The position numbers were made by a program, and so were the translations under genes. A DNA stretch of 64,000 nucleotides from Globisporangium splendens (Eukaryota > Oomycota > Peronosporomycetes > Pythiales > Pythiaceae), in the NCBI GenBank assembly GCA_006386115.1, contig VFIW01000047.1:62001-126000 (forward strand). The letters run 5' to 3'. How positions within the stretch are numbered: the stretch's first letter is position 1; each line of letters starts with the position of its first letter. The notes beneath the pieces are model-generated. The model was not told the origin of the DNA and searched no databases. It saw only the letters and a program-made list of their open reading frames with translations. Positions 46,298 through 56,823 of the stretch are shown here, piece after piece.

Positions 46298-46660
46298 GTA
46301 ATGGGCTATACCGAGCCATTACATGAAGGTGGATCTGTTCCCAGATCTAGTGTGCCACACACCACCTTCACTGTGCATTGTGGACACAAATAACAAAGAG
46401 ATTACGGTACGACGGTCCCCACGTGCACATGTGACGTCATCCCATGACGTCACGAGCGCTCTCTGTGCTGATCAGTGCAGAATGTTGTTCACATGTATTA
46501 ATCAGTACAGAGTGATGACATCCATGTACTAATCAAGTACTGAGTGATGGTTCCTACTTGGGAAACTGCGTTGGTGATGAGACCAACGTGTCTCTGCCAC
46601 CTAAAGTGAGTGGCTGTAGCCAATCACTTTGCAGGGAATATTCCACGGGACTTCATGTAA
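46298..46660 (+). repeat. Left terminal inverted repeat arm
   Basis: This arm matches the reverse complement of 46990-47355. Near 46450-46555 it also contains imperfect tandem copies of a GTACTGAGTGATG-like motif. Confidence 0.65.
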
Positions 46661-46710
46661 GAGGCTATCCGAGACAGCCTCAAACACGGCACGCACGCTT
46701 GCGCTTGAAG

Positions 46711-46790
46711 AGGAAGTGTAAAAGGGCGCTGTTCCAAACAGTCCCTTAAACACGGCACACACGCTTGTGCCAGAGGAAGCGTCTCCCGAC
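46711..46790 (+). repeat. Inner inverted repeat, partner of 47353-47430
   Basis: The block with GTGTAAAAGGGCGCTGTTCC, AACAGTCCCT and AAACACGGCACA followed by GCTTGTGCCAGAGGAA is complementary to the sequence just outside the right end at 47353-47430. Confidence 0.55.
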
Positions 46791-46989
46791 TTGGAGGGAG
46801 GAAGGGAGACTTGAGGGCTTGGTGGTAAAATTGCAACTGAATTAAAAATGCTTATGGTTCCTGTCGCTACTTGTAAATGAACCCCAAGGGCTCCTAGAGG
46901 TTTTATAACTAAAACCTAAACATACACAATAAAACCTATGAATCTGATATATAAAACATTGGGTACACTGAGGTTGAACCCACGAGATC

Positions 46990-47355
46990 TTCGAGAAGCT
47001 TGAACTTGAAGTCCCGTGGAAAATTCTCTGCAAAGTGATTGGCTACAGCCACTCACTTTAGGTGGCAGAGACACGTTGGTCTCATCACCAGTGCAGTTTC
47101 CCAAGTAGGAACCATCACTCACGTGTCTAGAGTACTGTTGTGCGTAATCACGCCGAATCTCAATGATCGCGAGCGACCAACACTCAACTCAGACACAGAT
47201 TGCTCTGACGTCAGACGATGACGTCACCTGTGCATGTGGGGATCACTATTATGTGTTTCACCCAATATCTTCGCACCCACAATGCACTTCCACAAGGTGG
47301 TGTGTGACACACACAAAGAGCCACCTTGCATGTAATGGCAGCCTTAGCCCATTAC
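46990..47355 (-). repeat. Right terminal inverted repeat arm
   Basis: This is the inverted counterpart of the left arm. The inner end is close to exact (the CAAAGTGATTGGCTACAGCC region at about 47032-47051) and the outer part is more diverged. Confidence 0.65.
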
Positions 47356-47430
47356 ATTCCTCTGGCACAAGCATATGTGCCGTGTTTGAGGGACTGTTGA
47401 GAACAGCGCCCTCTTACACCTCCGTAAATT

Positions 47431-48314
47431 ACAGCGCCAGCAAGTGAATGAGCACAATCAAGAGCCACAGGAGATGTGTCGAGAGCACGACCGTGCGGGT
47501 CAAGAGACAATTTGCTCCTTACTAACCTAATCAAGTGCCTTGAAGCTCGACAGAAATAGTACCTTCAACAACGACCCAAACGTTTTCGTGTATATTCTGA
47601 TCTGCCAGTCGAAAGCGGCGCGCAGCACAAGCCGCTGCTGCTCTTCGAAAGCATCCTGCTCACTGTTCGCAGTCGAATTTGTTGAGATACAGGCGCAGTA
47701 TATACCAGATACCGGTTGTACCGATATCACACTGGTACCCTCAGAGACGAAGGTTTATCGCAAGAACTCGGATGTGGCAGTTAGGAAGCAAAAGAGCAAT
47801 ACATATGTTTGAACACTGAGCCGTCCCTCTGACGGCTCAATCTCCAACAATCCTACAACAAGGTGCATCTCTCGACTCAATTTGCTTTGCGATTCTCAAT
47901 AGAATTATGAAGGTTGTCGCAACGAGCAGCATCTACAATGCCGCAGCAGGACCGCCAGTGGATCAACTCGATGCGGCGAGTTTGCATCTCTTTTTTATCT
48001 CAAACTTTCAAATCGACTTCTGTGGAGCATAATCGGAGTTCAGTTGAGATTTCCAGAATCGCACTTTTGGTCCAACTCAGTGTGTGTGTGTGTTTCAAAG
48101 CAAGTGTTACCTTGTTTAAGTACTGACTCATAATCAAATTTCTCTCATAAATTGTAGCATAAGATTATAAGATGCACTGTATGTTTTTGAACTGTGACTA
48201 AATTTTAGTCAATCACACCTCACAATGGTGTTGCTATTTCAACCAATCAACGATTAAATTGAGTCCCCCAAATTGACCTCATTGTTTCCATACTGACCAT
48301 CACGAGAGCCGAAA
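47431..48314. other. Gene-free region upstream of the MFS gene
   Basis: No domain-bearing frame is visible. The CTCATTGTTTCCATAC stretch near 48278 is a weak Inr candidate for the next gene. Confidence 0.35.
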
Positions 48315-50496
48315 ATGGGGCACGTGGAGCTGCTGCCAGCGACGGCGGCAGTCGCGCAGTGCAAGCCGGGCGTCTGGAGCATCCCCGTGGACGACAACAT
48401 TGTGCTCGTCGACGACGTCAAGGCACTCAAGCACGCCGTGCACGATGTGTGTGTCTGCATTTCTGTGTGCGTCGCTATAGAGCTCGAGGTGACGCCTTGT
48501 CCCTTTGAATTGTCACTGCATGCAGGAAATGGAGCGCATGGGCTGCGGATTCTACCAACGACGCACCGTCGCGTGAGTGACCGTAGCATAGGCATTCGCT
48601 TTGGTATATGCCTGTGCTGTGTGTGTGTGTGTCCTTACTGTCACCTTAAACGTGGTGTGTAGGATCCTGGGACTCGGGAATGTGGCTGACGCCGTCGAGA
48701 TCCTCGCGATTGGGTACATTTTGACGGTCTACGAAGACACCGAGGGCAAGATCTCGCCATGGGAGTCCAGTACGTATACAGTATGCTGACAGAATGGAGT
48801 ATCTGATAACAAACCCTCCTGTCTCACGTGTCAACTCCACTTGGTCTCGCACTTAGGTTTCCTGACTGCAGCCGTGTTTGCCGGGATGCTCGCCGGTGGC
48901 TTCTTTGGTGGCATTCTGGGCGACATCTACGGCCGCAAGCCCGTGCTGCTCACGACGCTGGCGATCAACGCGGCGTCGGCGTTCCTCTCGGCGTTCTCGA
49001 CGTCGATCTACTGGCTGATCTTCTTCCGCACGCTCGCGGGATTGGGCGTCGGCGGCGTCGTGTCGTCGCTGTTCGCGCTTTGCCTCGAGCACGTCCCCGT
49101 GTCGGCACGCGGCCGCTATGTCACGATCCTCTGCTCCTTCTGGATGGTTGGGTCGGTGCTCACGGCCGCCACGGCGTGGCTCATGCTCGGCAATGATGCG
49201 AGCGGCCACCGCATCCTCGACATCTCGTGGCGCTGGTTCGCTGCTGTTGTCGGGCTCCCATCCTTCTTGTGCTTTCTGCTCACGATGTGGTACGTGCCCG
49301 AGAGTCCGCACTTCCTCGCGAGCCAGGGCAAGATCCGAGCCGTGACGGAGGTGCTCCAGTACATCCACACGTTGCAGGAGAGCGCACGTCGCGTGCAATT
49401 CCAGTTTACTGATGCGGCGGACAAGTCAGAAACCCAGAAACCAACGCTAGGCTCGCTGCAGCAGCCAGAGGACCGTCACCAAGGCAGGCATGCTGTTGCA
49501 CGAGCGGTTCTGGACCCGGAGCGTTTTCGAGGCATCGCGCGATTGTTCCACCAGCCGCACGTCTTCGGCACGCTCCTGCTCATGTTTTGTGCCTACTGCC
49601 TGAGCTTTGGCTCATACGGGCTCTCAACGTGGATCACAAAGCTGTTCCAGACTGTCGGGTTGTCGAATCCGTTCGCAAACGCATTCCTCTTTGCTGGTGC
49701 GAACCTCCCAGGAAACCTCGTCAGGTACGCACGTGTAAATTCTTTATAGTCTTGGGATTATGCCTCCCTAATTATCATTTGTTGCCTTCATCGTATGTTA
49801 GTATTTACCTGATCGATGTGGTCGGCCGCAAGCAGTTGCTGTCGGCAGCGTTTTTCTCGGCCGCGACGTGCACGCTGCTGTTCGCGTTCGAAGTTGAAGG
49901 CTCTGCGACCATCGTCGTGCTCGTCTCGTGCATGTTTAACGCGTGCACAACGGCTGCATGGAACGCGGTACGTGAGACAAACAACTAGCCAATGCCTTTT
50001 CTTATTGAGTGACTCATTCTCACTGTTTCTTTCTCGTGTGTGTATGCAAACCTAGTTTGGCGTGCTCTCGGCCGAGACGTTTCCCCTCGAAGTGCGCACG
50101 ACAGGGATTTCGCTCGTGAACTGCTGCGGCCGCATCGGCGCGATCTGTGCGCAGTTTGTCAATGGCTTCCTCGTTGGCCCGCCGCCGCATATTGAGGCTT
50201 TGCTGCTCGTCGTCACGAGCGTGATGGTCGCCGGCGGCATCGCATCGCGCAATGTGCGGTCAGCGAGCGACGACGACGCAGTTGGACGTGCGACGTCGCC
50301 ACGAGCAAATGGGCATGGCCACACGAAACTTCAGGACGAGGATGATGACGATGAGGATGACGACCTGAAGCAGAAGAATGCGGACAGCAGAGATGAGGAA
50401 ATTGAGCTTGAGCTGGACGATCAGGACGACACGGCGAATGAAGAAACACGACGCTGCCTGCGGAAGACAGAGCGGTCGTCGTCCATGTCAGCTTGA
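48315..50496 (+). CDS. Major facilitator transporter, SV2/SVOP-like
   Basis: Six exons, 48315-48446, 48526-48572, 48663-48769, 48857-49724, 49802-49967 and 50056-50496, encode 586 residues with every junction keeping the frame. The N-terminal segment before helix 1 is typical of the SVOP branch of sugar-porter-like MFS carriers. Recognisable motifs are GNVADAVEILAIGYIL (helix 1), GGILGDIYGRKPVLL (MFS loop 2-3), FFRTLAGLGVGG (helix 4), PESPHFLASQGK (loop 6-7) and YLIDVVGRKQLL (loop 8-9). NAFGVLSAETFPLEVRTTGI and helices follow, then a tail of about 90 residues with long D/E runs. The substrate is unknown; organic ions or nutrients are likely given the family. The several small exons make the 5' half the least certain part. 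Confidence 0.87.
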
Positions 50497-52438
50497 GCTT
50501 TCGCTATTGCGCAAACTACCAAGAGAGAATCCAACCAAAAAGAGCTCTTTGGCATGTCCAACATGACGTGCTTGTATATGCTATGTACTTTATCAGAAAG
50601 GAAACACACACACCAGATAGGACGAGAAAATGCCAACAACAGGCACTTCTAAATGGAAGTTCATACTAAAAGTATCTCAGAATGGAGCTTCTGCCGCAGA
50701 GCGTCCGTGCTCTACTAGGCAGTACGTCAGAAACTGGTAGAACAGGTTGGTGCTTCTACAGTAGAACGGAAGGTGTTGCACGCCATTTGAAAGTGGCACT
50801 GTAGAGCACGCATACGATCCTTTCTGTCCTCCTCAAACAGTAAACGGCTCGATGGCAATTGCGATTGACGAGCCGGAGAAGACGCGCGCGTGTGTGTACC
50901 CTTGTCGGACCCTGTTGAGCAGCACACGACGCTGACTTGAGCCATGTCGATGGTGGCGAATCTAGTTGTTCTTCGCGCGTTCTACCTTGCTTCTACGGTA
51001 GAGTACTCGCAGTGTTTTCAGCATAAATGTGCCTGTTTGGTTTGAAGTTGTGCTGGCAGAACGCAACGCTAGATGGTGCATGTAGAATCAAGCGTCCTGC
51101 CGTAAATATGCGGTAGAGTTCTGCCTGGAGTGAGTCGGCTGTGCGTAATTGAATGCGACGTGATGCACTTCTGGAGCTCTCACACCGTCTCTGGGGTAGA
51201 ATCACAACGGAACAATAAGGATACATTTGGAAACCTGATAAGAAAACCACGAGCAACGACTGCAGAACCGCATGCTTTGCGTGTTGTCAGGCAGACGCAA
51301 GAACAGCAAATACTGGAAATCGAGACTGCGACTATAGACATTCGGTTGCTTTGCAGCTAGCAGCTGCCGCATCACAGCAGCAACTGAATGGAAAGTTTAA
51401 TAACAACAGCAGCGTGTTGTGTTCACAGGGTCTGTCGCTGCTGCGTGCGAGAGCAGCGCGCCTTTACGTGCTGGATCTTTTTCTCGAAATCGGATAATTT
51501 GGTTGCCGACGTGCTCATATGCTGATCTGATGTCTATTTGGCTCATTGTTGCCTTTTTAAGACATGGCCAGATGCTGGACCATGAAGGAGGTTCAGAAGT
51601 GTATCAGCCCCACCACATGCAAAAGCGTCATTGTATATAACACTCGTTTGCACGCGTGGAAGTGGTCTGCAACCGAATATATCGCGCGAATTCGATCGAG
51701 GTGAGAGTGCATCTTGACAGCTTGCAGCAGCTGCCATTGTACCTTCACAGTGTCATTTCCTGCAACAATTTGTGTGCATTTTTCGACAAGACCACATTGC
51801 ATCACACCTCTATAAAAGTTACAATATTTGGAAATCTTCTAGATTTGGTTTGCTTGGATTGGGCAACTCGGACAGCAGAATCGGACTGGTTTTCCACATA
51901 TCCAACTATCGTGCACAGAAAATATTCATTGTGAGGGGTAAAATAGCAAGTCAAAAGTTGTGTCAACTTGCATTGCCCGCACAACAGCATATGAGCATCT
52001 CGGTACACAGCGTGCTTCAGCTTTCATTTAAGCTGCAGCTATTGGAACAGCACAGCACGGATGGGTACCGCGTTTCCATTTTCGCGAGGTGGTGCTGCTT
52101 TCTTCCACCTTTTTTTCCATGTCGTCCATATTCTATCCATCAACAGTAGCGACAGCTGACACTCGCAGTGTCACGTGCGACTTGATACATTGTCTTCCAT
52201 TCACCAACGATAAAATGAAGCATGCTGCGATTACCCTACCCTCCTGTGCCCGTCGTCGTCGGGGTTCAAAAAGATCGGCTGTCATGTCTATGCACCGTCT
52301 TTGACAGTGAACTGACTCAACGCACTGACTACATACTGCGAAGAGCTCATTTCGTTAGCGGAGCTCCTCCCGTGGCTCACTTTCGGTTTGGACGGCGACA
52401 GAGGAGCAGCTCTCGCTGCCTTCGGTGAGTGAACTTCG
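50497..52438. other. Gene-free tract with short palindromes
   Basis: No gene is recognised. Between 50680 and 51205 there are several variants of an odd-length palindrome, TCTAC-N-GTAGA, including perfect examples at 50754-50766 and 50992-51002. A CTCATTTCGTTAG stretch near 52345 is a weak Inr candidate for the downstream START-FYVE gene. Confidence 0.45.
50754..50766. repeat. Odd palindrome TTCTAC-A-GTAGAA
   Basis: A perfect six-base inverted repeat around one base. A related site, TCTAC-G-GTAGA, lies at 50992-51002, with further partial copies at 50688-50702 and about 51100-51117. Confidence 0.5.
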
Positions 52439-54523
52439 ATGCCAATGAGCCAGCCGCAGCCGTTGTGTGCGCCGCACCACCGCCACCGCTTCTCGCAGCA
52501 CATACGAGCGGGGGACGCGATGGCAGCCGCTGCTTCGAAGCAGCAGCACATGCGCCGACGCACTGCGACAACAGTTGATCGGCGAGATGCCATTCCCCAG
52601 TCCAACTTGACGCCGTCTCGCGCCTTGGACCACCAGCAGCGCCGTCGACGTGAGTCTTCGACCCATGACCGACCGACGAACTCGATCCAGCTCGAGAGCG
52701 CACCATGGATTGAGCGGCAAAGCCGGCAGACGCGTGCGGTGACGCGCACGAGAGCGACAACCACGACTGCGACGGACGTGCGGCCGCAAAACGGCACGAT
52801 ACTCGCCGACTCGCTTTACCCCGACGAACAGATGCCTCGCCAACCAACAACAGCAACTCGAGAGAACCGCCGAACAGTGGTCGCGAGCCCCCGACACGAT
52901 TACAAAACGACTGCTATCGAAAGTAGCAACATCGACGCCAACGCGTCGCACTCGACAGCGGCGTCGATGTCATCGGTCATGTCCGAACCGACACGCAACT
53001 TGCTCTACGGGAAAGCTGTCAAGATGAGTCATTCGATCGTGAACAAAGCCCAAATCATGATCAAAACCATCGAGCGCAGTCGAGCACTCGCGAACGGTTT
53101 ACGCAGGAAAAGCGGGATGGAGATCGAAGGCTACCGATTTCTGCAGGTCACCAAAGCCGGTGTCGCGATCTACGAAGACGCGACGGCGATTAGTTTGGAG
53201 CAGAAAGGTACACAAATGCGTCCTCGACTCATCGGTGTGTCGTCTGTGAAGGCGACTCTGGACGAGTTCACCGACACGTTCGGTCGAGATAGCGACGATG
53301 GCTTCACGCTCTTGAACCCAGATATGCACTCGCTCCAGACAATGCACCGGATCGCCGACGAACGCGAGCGCCACATCGGTATCAACTGGTTGGCGATGCA
53401 ACCAACGTGGACAGGTTCCATGGCGCGCCGCCGTGACTTTGTCGTCCTGGCGTGCGAAGAAACATTTTACACAGGAAACCAGCGCAATCGACGCGGGTGG
53501 GTGAATATGATGCACTCGGTGCAACTGCCGTGGTGTCCACCTCTCGACAAATCATCGAGCATCGTGCGTGGCAGCATGTACCAAACGGGGTTGATCGTTC
53601 TCGAGTCTGAAGCTTCATCGGAGTGGCTCCACGTGATCTCGGTCGTCGAGATCGACATGAAGGGCAACGTCGCCGACCGATCCCAGCGAGCAAATGCTTT
53701 GAAACGCATCGGTTGCCTCGAGAACATCGCGCCGACGATCGTCAAGCAGCGGCTACAACGCATGTCGCTCATGCGCACCAAGCAATTTAACGCTGCCAAG
53801 CCTGCAAAGGAAAGCCACTGTGCCGTGTGCACCCAGCGGATCGGCATTCCGAGTCTGCGGTTGCACCACTATTGCCGAAAATGCAGCAACAGCGTGTGCG
53901 GAAGCTGCAGCCGCAATTGGCAACTTGACCCAACTACAAAAAAGAAGACGCGGGTGTGCGGACTCTGCATCATGGCGACCCAGAAGCGCAGCAAGTCCAC
54001 GGACACGAGTACCACCAACAAGGACAGCAGTATCGTCGATGATGACGACGACGAAGACGTCTTGACAAGGAATATTCCGTCGATGCAGCGAGCAGTAACA
54101 AACGATCGACCTTCTCGAGCGCAGATGTTCCCAGAGACTGTGCTCGGTCCACTGCCGGAGGAGTTCCGATCGGGAGCCGATCGCCACGTGGCGCTGCAGA
54201 GTATCGGTCGCTCCAACAGTTTGCTGCAATCGTGCCGGACGAGCAGCTACTTTGATTTGCCAATGGATCCAAGCGAGCTCATGACTCCTGCTAGCGACCA
54301 AAGCGAGAAAGGTGACAAATCTTCGGAGATTAAGGTTGCTGAACGAACGAGTCATTTGCCGTTGCGACGCACGGAGATGGAATCCATTCTGGAAGCTACG
54401 GATCCAGCCCAAGAGGACGATCTACCGATGAAGCCCGTCGTGGAGGGAGATCTCATTCGTCTCGATGCGAATGCGCCTCGCGTCGAAAAGCTGTTCAAAC
54501 CGAACCACGAGATCCACCTATGA
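52439..54523 (+). CDS. START-like / FYVE zinc finger protein, oomycete family
   Basis: A single exon of 694 residues from ATG 52439; ATG 52520 is an alternative start. About 180 residues of R/T/Q-rich low complexity come first. A START-like domain follows at roughly 190-440 (landmarks GYRFLQVTKAGVAIYED, VSSVKATLDEFTDTFG and WLHVISVVEIDMKGN). A FYVE-like finger is at about 460-515, with eight cysteines (CAVC, HYCRKC, CGSC, CGLC) and RLHHYCRKC in place of the usual RRHHCR, so one residue is inserted in the phosphoinositide-binding motif. The acidic C-terminus has no known domain. Such START-FYVE proteins form large families in Phytophthora and probably act on endosomal or other PI3P-containing membranes; lipid specificity is unknown. 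PI3P binding is uncertain given the altered motif. Confidence 0.85.
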   Translation: MPMSQPQPLCAPHHRHRFSQHIRAGDAMAAAASKQQHMRRRTATTVDRRDAIPQSNLTPSRALDHQQRRRRESSTHDRPTNSIQLESAPWIERQSRQTRAVTRTRATTTTATDVRPQNGTILADSLYPDEQMPRQPTTATRENRRTVVASPRHDYKTTAIESSNIDANASHSTAASMSSVMSEPTRNLLYGKAVKMSHSIVNKAQIMIKTIERSRALANGLRRKSGMEIEGYRFLQVTKAGVAIYEDATAISLEQKGTQMRPRLIGVSSVKATLDEFTDTFGRDSDDGFTLLNPDMHSLQTMHRIADERERHIGINWLAMQPTWTGSMARRRDFVVLACEETFYTGNQRNRRGWVNMMHSVQLPWCPPLDKSSSIVRGSMYQTGLIVLESEASSEWLHVISVVEIDMKGNVADRSQRANALKRIGCLENIAPTIVKQRLQRMSLMRTKQFNAAKPAKESHCAVCTQRIGIPSLRLHHYCRKCSNSVCGSCSRNWQLDPTTKKKTRVCGLCIMATQKRSKSTDTSTTNKDSSIVDDDDDEDVLTRNIPSMQRAVTNDRPSRAQMFPETVLGPLPEEFRSGADRHVALQSIGRSNSLLQSCRTSSYFDLPMDPSELMTPASDQSEKGDKSSEIKVAERTSHLPLRRTEMESILEATDPAQEDDLPMKPVVEGDLIRLDANAPRVEKLFKPNHEIHL

Positions 54524-54831
54524 CAAGTTTCTCTGTGTTGTTAGTGTAATTATCGGATTGGTAGAAAATAAAAAACTGTAAATTTATCTCAGCCAATCGA
54601 GTGTCCAACATCAGAAATGCCACATGTGTCGTAGATACACTATTGAACCAAATCGTAGGTTTTCTTCTTGCAAATGGTAGACTATTTGTACAATAACCTA
54701 CCATTCATTGCAATCAACAGTAGGGGATATCGTACCCGAAAGGTTACGCTCTCCCTTTTCTTCCTTTGTAAATAGAACCCTGCAACAACGCACACACACA
54801 CACACACACATAACAGAAGAGGTTTCTCTCC
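54524..54831. other. Short intergenic region with (CA)n
   Basis: This lies between two plus-strand genes. It holds a (CA)n run at 54791-54810 just upstream of the next start codon and nothing else of note. Confidence 0.5.
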
Positions 54832-56619
54832 ATGGAACCGACGCCATCTGCAGCCATGGCGGCAGCCTCGCTCTTCGGCCTCCACGGCAGCCACAACGCT
54901 CTCTACGACGCCACCTCAGCCCCTTCAATGCCCGCACCCACTCGCACTGCGTCCGTGGCTCCCCTGGAGTTCGTGGTGCCCTTCTGCACCAACGCGGAGC
55001 TCGCGTGCGTGTCGCTGCTGGACCGCGAGCACGAGCGCATCTGCGAGCACGAGTGGCGGCTGCGCGTGCTGCGCCGGTACGGGAACCTGCGGTACGACAC
55101 GCGCGCGTGGCGCAAGTGCTTCAAGCTGCGCGCGCACCTGGAGCAGAAGGTCGTGGACGCCGTCACGGCGCGCGTGTACCTGATGAACGGCCGCGGCGAG
55201 ACGCAGTGCTTCCCGTTGCCTCGCGGTAAGAGCCTCATGTGCTCACGCGAGCGCGCCGTCGTGTACAACCGGTGCGAGCGCATGTTCGACCTCTCGCTGC
55301 GCATTAACCGGTCCATCCAGGAGATCTCGGCGCTCATCGGCATGGTCTCGGTGGATGAGGCGCGCGGGCTGCTGAACGAGCACATCAACCTCATGACGTC
55401 TGTGGCGAGTCTGCGCGGCTCGCTGCTCTTCGAGAGCGAGCTCTTCCAGGTGTTCCCCGCACCCGTGCTGCTGGACGCCAACTCGCTGCTGCGTGGCACG
55501 TTCAGCTTCCCCGACGCGAGTTTCCTCCAGAGCTCGACGCTCATGATGCAGGTCTGGGCGTCCATCGACGGTCTCATCTATCGACCGCTCTCGCCGCCGA
55601 CCGTGATTGAACACTACGCTGATGCAATGGAAGAAGATGTGGGAGAAAACAACGGAGCTTCTGATGCTCAGGCAACAGCTGTAGATGAAAATGGAACAAT
55701 ATCCCCAACAGGGACGACAGCTGCAGAGTATCATTCGGTCAAGCTGCACGATCTGTCGGGCATGACGATCCACATTGACGACAACACGCTGCGGTACAAG
55801 CTCCACAAGAACGAGATCTGCATCAACGCGCTCGTGAGCAACACGTATCTGCTCTATCTCTTCAATCCGCTCAACTTTCGACCGTTGGACTGGACGTTCG
55901 AAGCTGTGATCCACGTCGACGCCATGCGGTACGTGCTGCCCGTGCAGCGTGAAGGTGTGTTCCTCAACACGACGTCGTACGCGCTTCGTGTGTTCCTGTC
56001 CTATGGAAAAATCTCCGAAAAAGAGCTGCAGCAGGATGACAACGAGAACGGTGCCAGTACGATGGGAGGGAGCCGCTCGCGCGGTGCCGAGACCAGCGAG
56101 CCGCTCGAGATTCCGTACACATGCGGTGTCAACATCGACGACAGCCAGATCCTGTCGTTCTGTTTGACGGCGACGAACCGCATCACGAAGGAAACTCGCG
56201 AAGTCGCATCAAAGTCCGCGTGCATCTCGGTCGCGAGTGCGTCAGAGGAAGAAGAACAAGAAGACGCGGCTCCCGTTGCTCCAACGGAATCGATGGAACC
56301 ACCAGCATCAGGCGAAGCTCAAGTTGAGATGGTAAGTGAGAAAGAGAATGCAATGCAGCAGGAAGACCAAGATTTGGTCAATATGGATACCCAGGCTCCG
56401 CTGACATCCCCACGGACAACAAAGACAAAGACGCCAGCTGGTCCGACCGAGCGCCACGTGCACTTGCCACGCATGGACGCGATGATCTGCTACAGTTTCT
56501 CTCCCAGTCGGCATCTGTTGCAGTACGTGGAGTTCGCCATCGGCTTTGAGCCGCTGATGCATCAACTGGGCGTCTCGAGTTTCCTCCCCGACGCCTCTGT
56601 AGTCCCAGTGTCGGCGTAA
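54832..56619 (+). CDS. Conserved unknown protein, possible F-box-like N-terminus
   Basis: A single long frame of 595 residues with G/C-rich codon use, so it is a real gene. I do not recognise a family with confidence. Residues about 42-85 (VVPFCTNAELACVSLLDREH, then EWRLRVLRRYGN) have the spacing of an F-box-like motif, which would link it to ubiquitin ligase complexes, but this is speculative. The middle is well structured and hydrophobic (VLLDANSLLRGTFSFPDASF, VWASIDGLIYRPL, TYLLYLFNPLNFRPLDWTFE). A low-complexity acidic stretch lies at about 480-530, before a final conserved block. A GTAAGT at 56332 could mark an unspliced or alternative intron. No signal peptide or transmembrane helix is seen. 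Confidence 0.8.
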   Translation: MEPTPSAAMAAASLFGLHGSHNALYDATSAPSMPAPTRTASVAPLEFVVPFCTNAELACVSLLDREHERICEHEWRLRVLRRYGNLRYDTRAWRKCFKLRAHLEQKVVDAVTARVYLMNGRGETQCFPLPRGKSLMCSRERAVVYNRCERMFDLSLRINRSIQEISALIGMVSVDEARGLLNEHINLMTSVASLRGSLLFESELFQVFPAPVLLDANSLLRGTFSFPDASFLQSSTLMMQVWASIDGLIYRPLSPPTVIEHYADAMEEDVGENNGASDAQATAVDENGTISPTGTTAAEYHSVKLHDLSGMTIHIDDNTLRYKLHKNEICINALVSNTYLLYLFNPLNFRPLDWTFEAVIHVDAMRYVLPVQREGVFLNTTSYALRVFLSYGKISEKELQQDDNENGASTMGGSRSRGAETSEPLEIPYTCGVNIDDSQILSFCLTATNRITKETREVASKSACISVASASEEEEQEDAAPVAPTESMEPPASGEAQVEMVSEKENAMQQEDQDLVNMDTQAPLTSPRTTKTKTPAGPTERHVHLPRMDAMICYSFSPSRHLLQYVEFAIGFEPLMHQLGVSSFLPDASVVPVSA

Positions 56620-56823
56620 AACAACGGACAATGAGAGAGAGAAAGCAAAATTGGGTACCCTGCTCGTCGGAGCAGGCAGTTGCATTATCACGCCCTGGAT
56701 TTAGATATATTTAAGCAAGCGTTATTCGAACGCATACATACGCACAATCGTGTTATTTTGTTCTCACTTGCTTATTTATTTGCATGTTTGCCTGCGTGTT
56801 GCTATTTAAATGCTGTGTCTGCG

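Larger units (their letters stand above)
46298..47355. mobile_element. Foldback-type element with long terminal inverted repeats
   Basis: Both ends read GTAATGGGCT inwards (46298-46307 and the complement at 47346-47355). The arms of about 350 bases (about 46298-46660 and 46990-47355) are inverted copies with mismatches and indels. Shared landmarks are CACACACCACCTT, GTGCATTGTG, TGACGTCAT, GAGTGATGGTTCCTACTTGG, ACCAACGTGTCTCTGCCACC and AAGTGAGTGGCTGTAGCCAA. The centre of about 330 bases has no transposase frame, so it would be non-autonomous, a large MITE or foldback element. No clear target duplication was found. A second inverted pair (46711-46790 with 47353-47430) extends beyond the right end, which suggests nested insertion. 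Confidence 0.7.

Noticed and set aside
46298..47355. LTR retrotransposon
   Set aside because: The long repeats are inverted, not direct, and no gag/pol frame lies between them.
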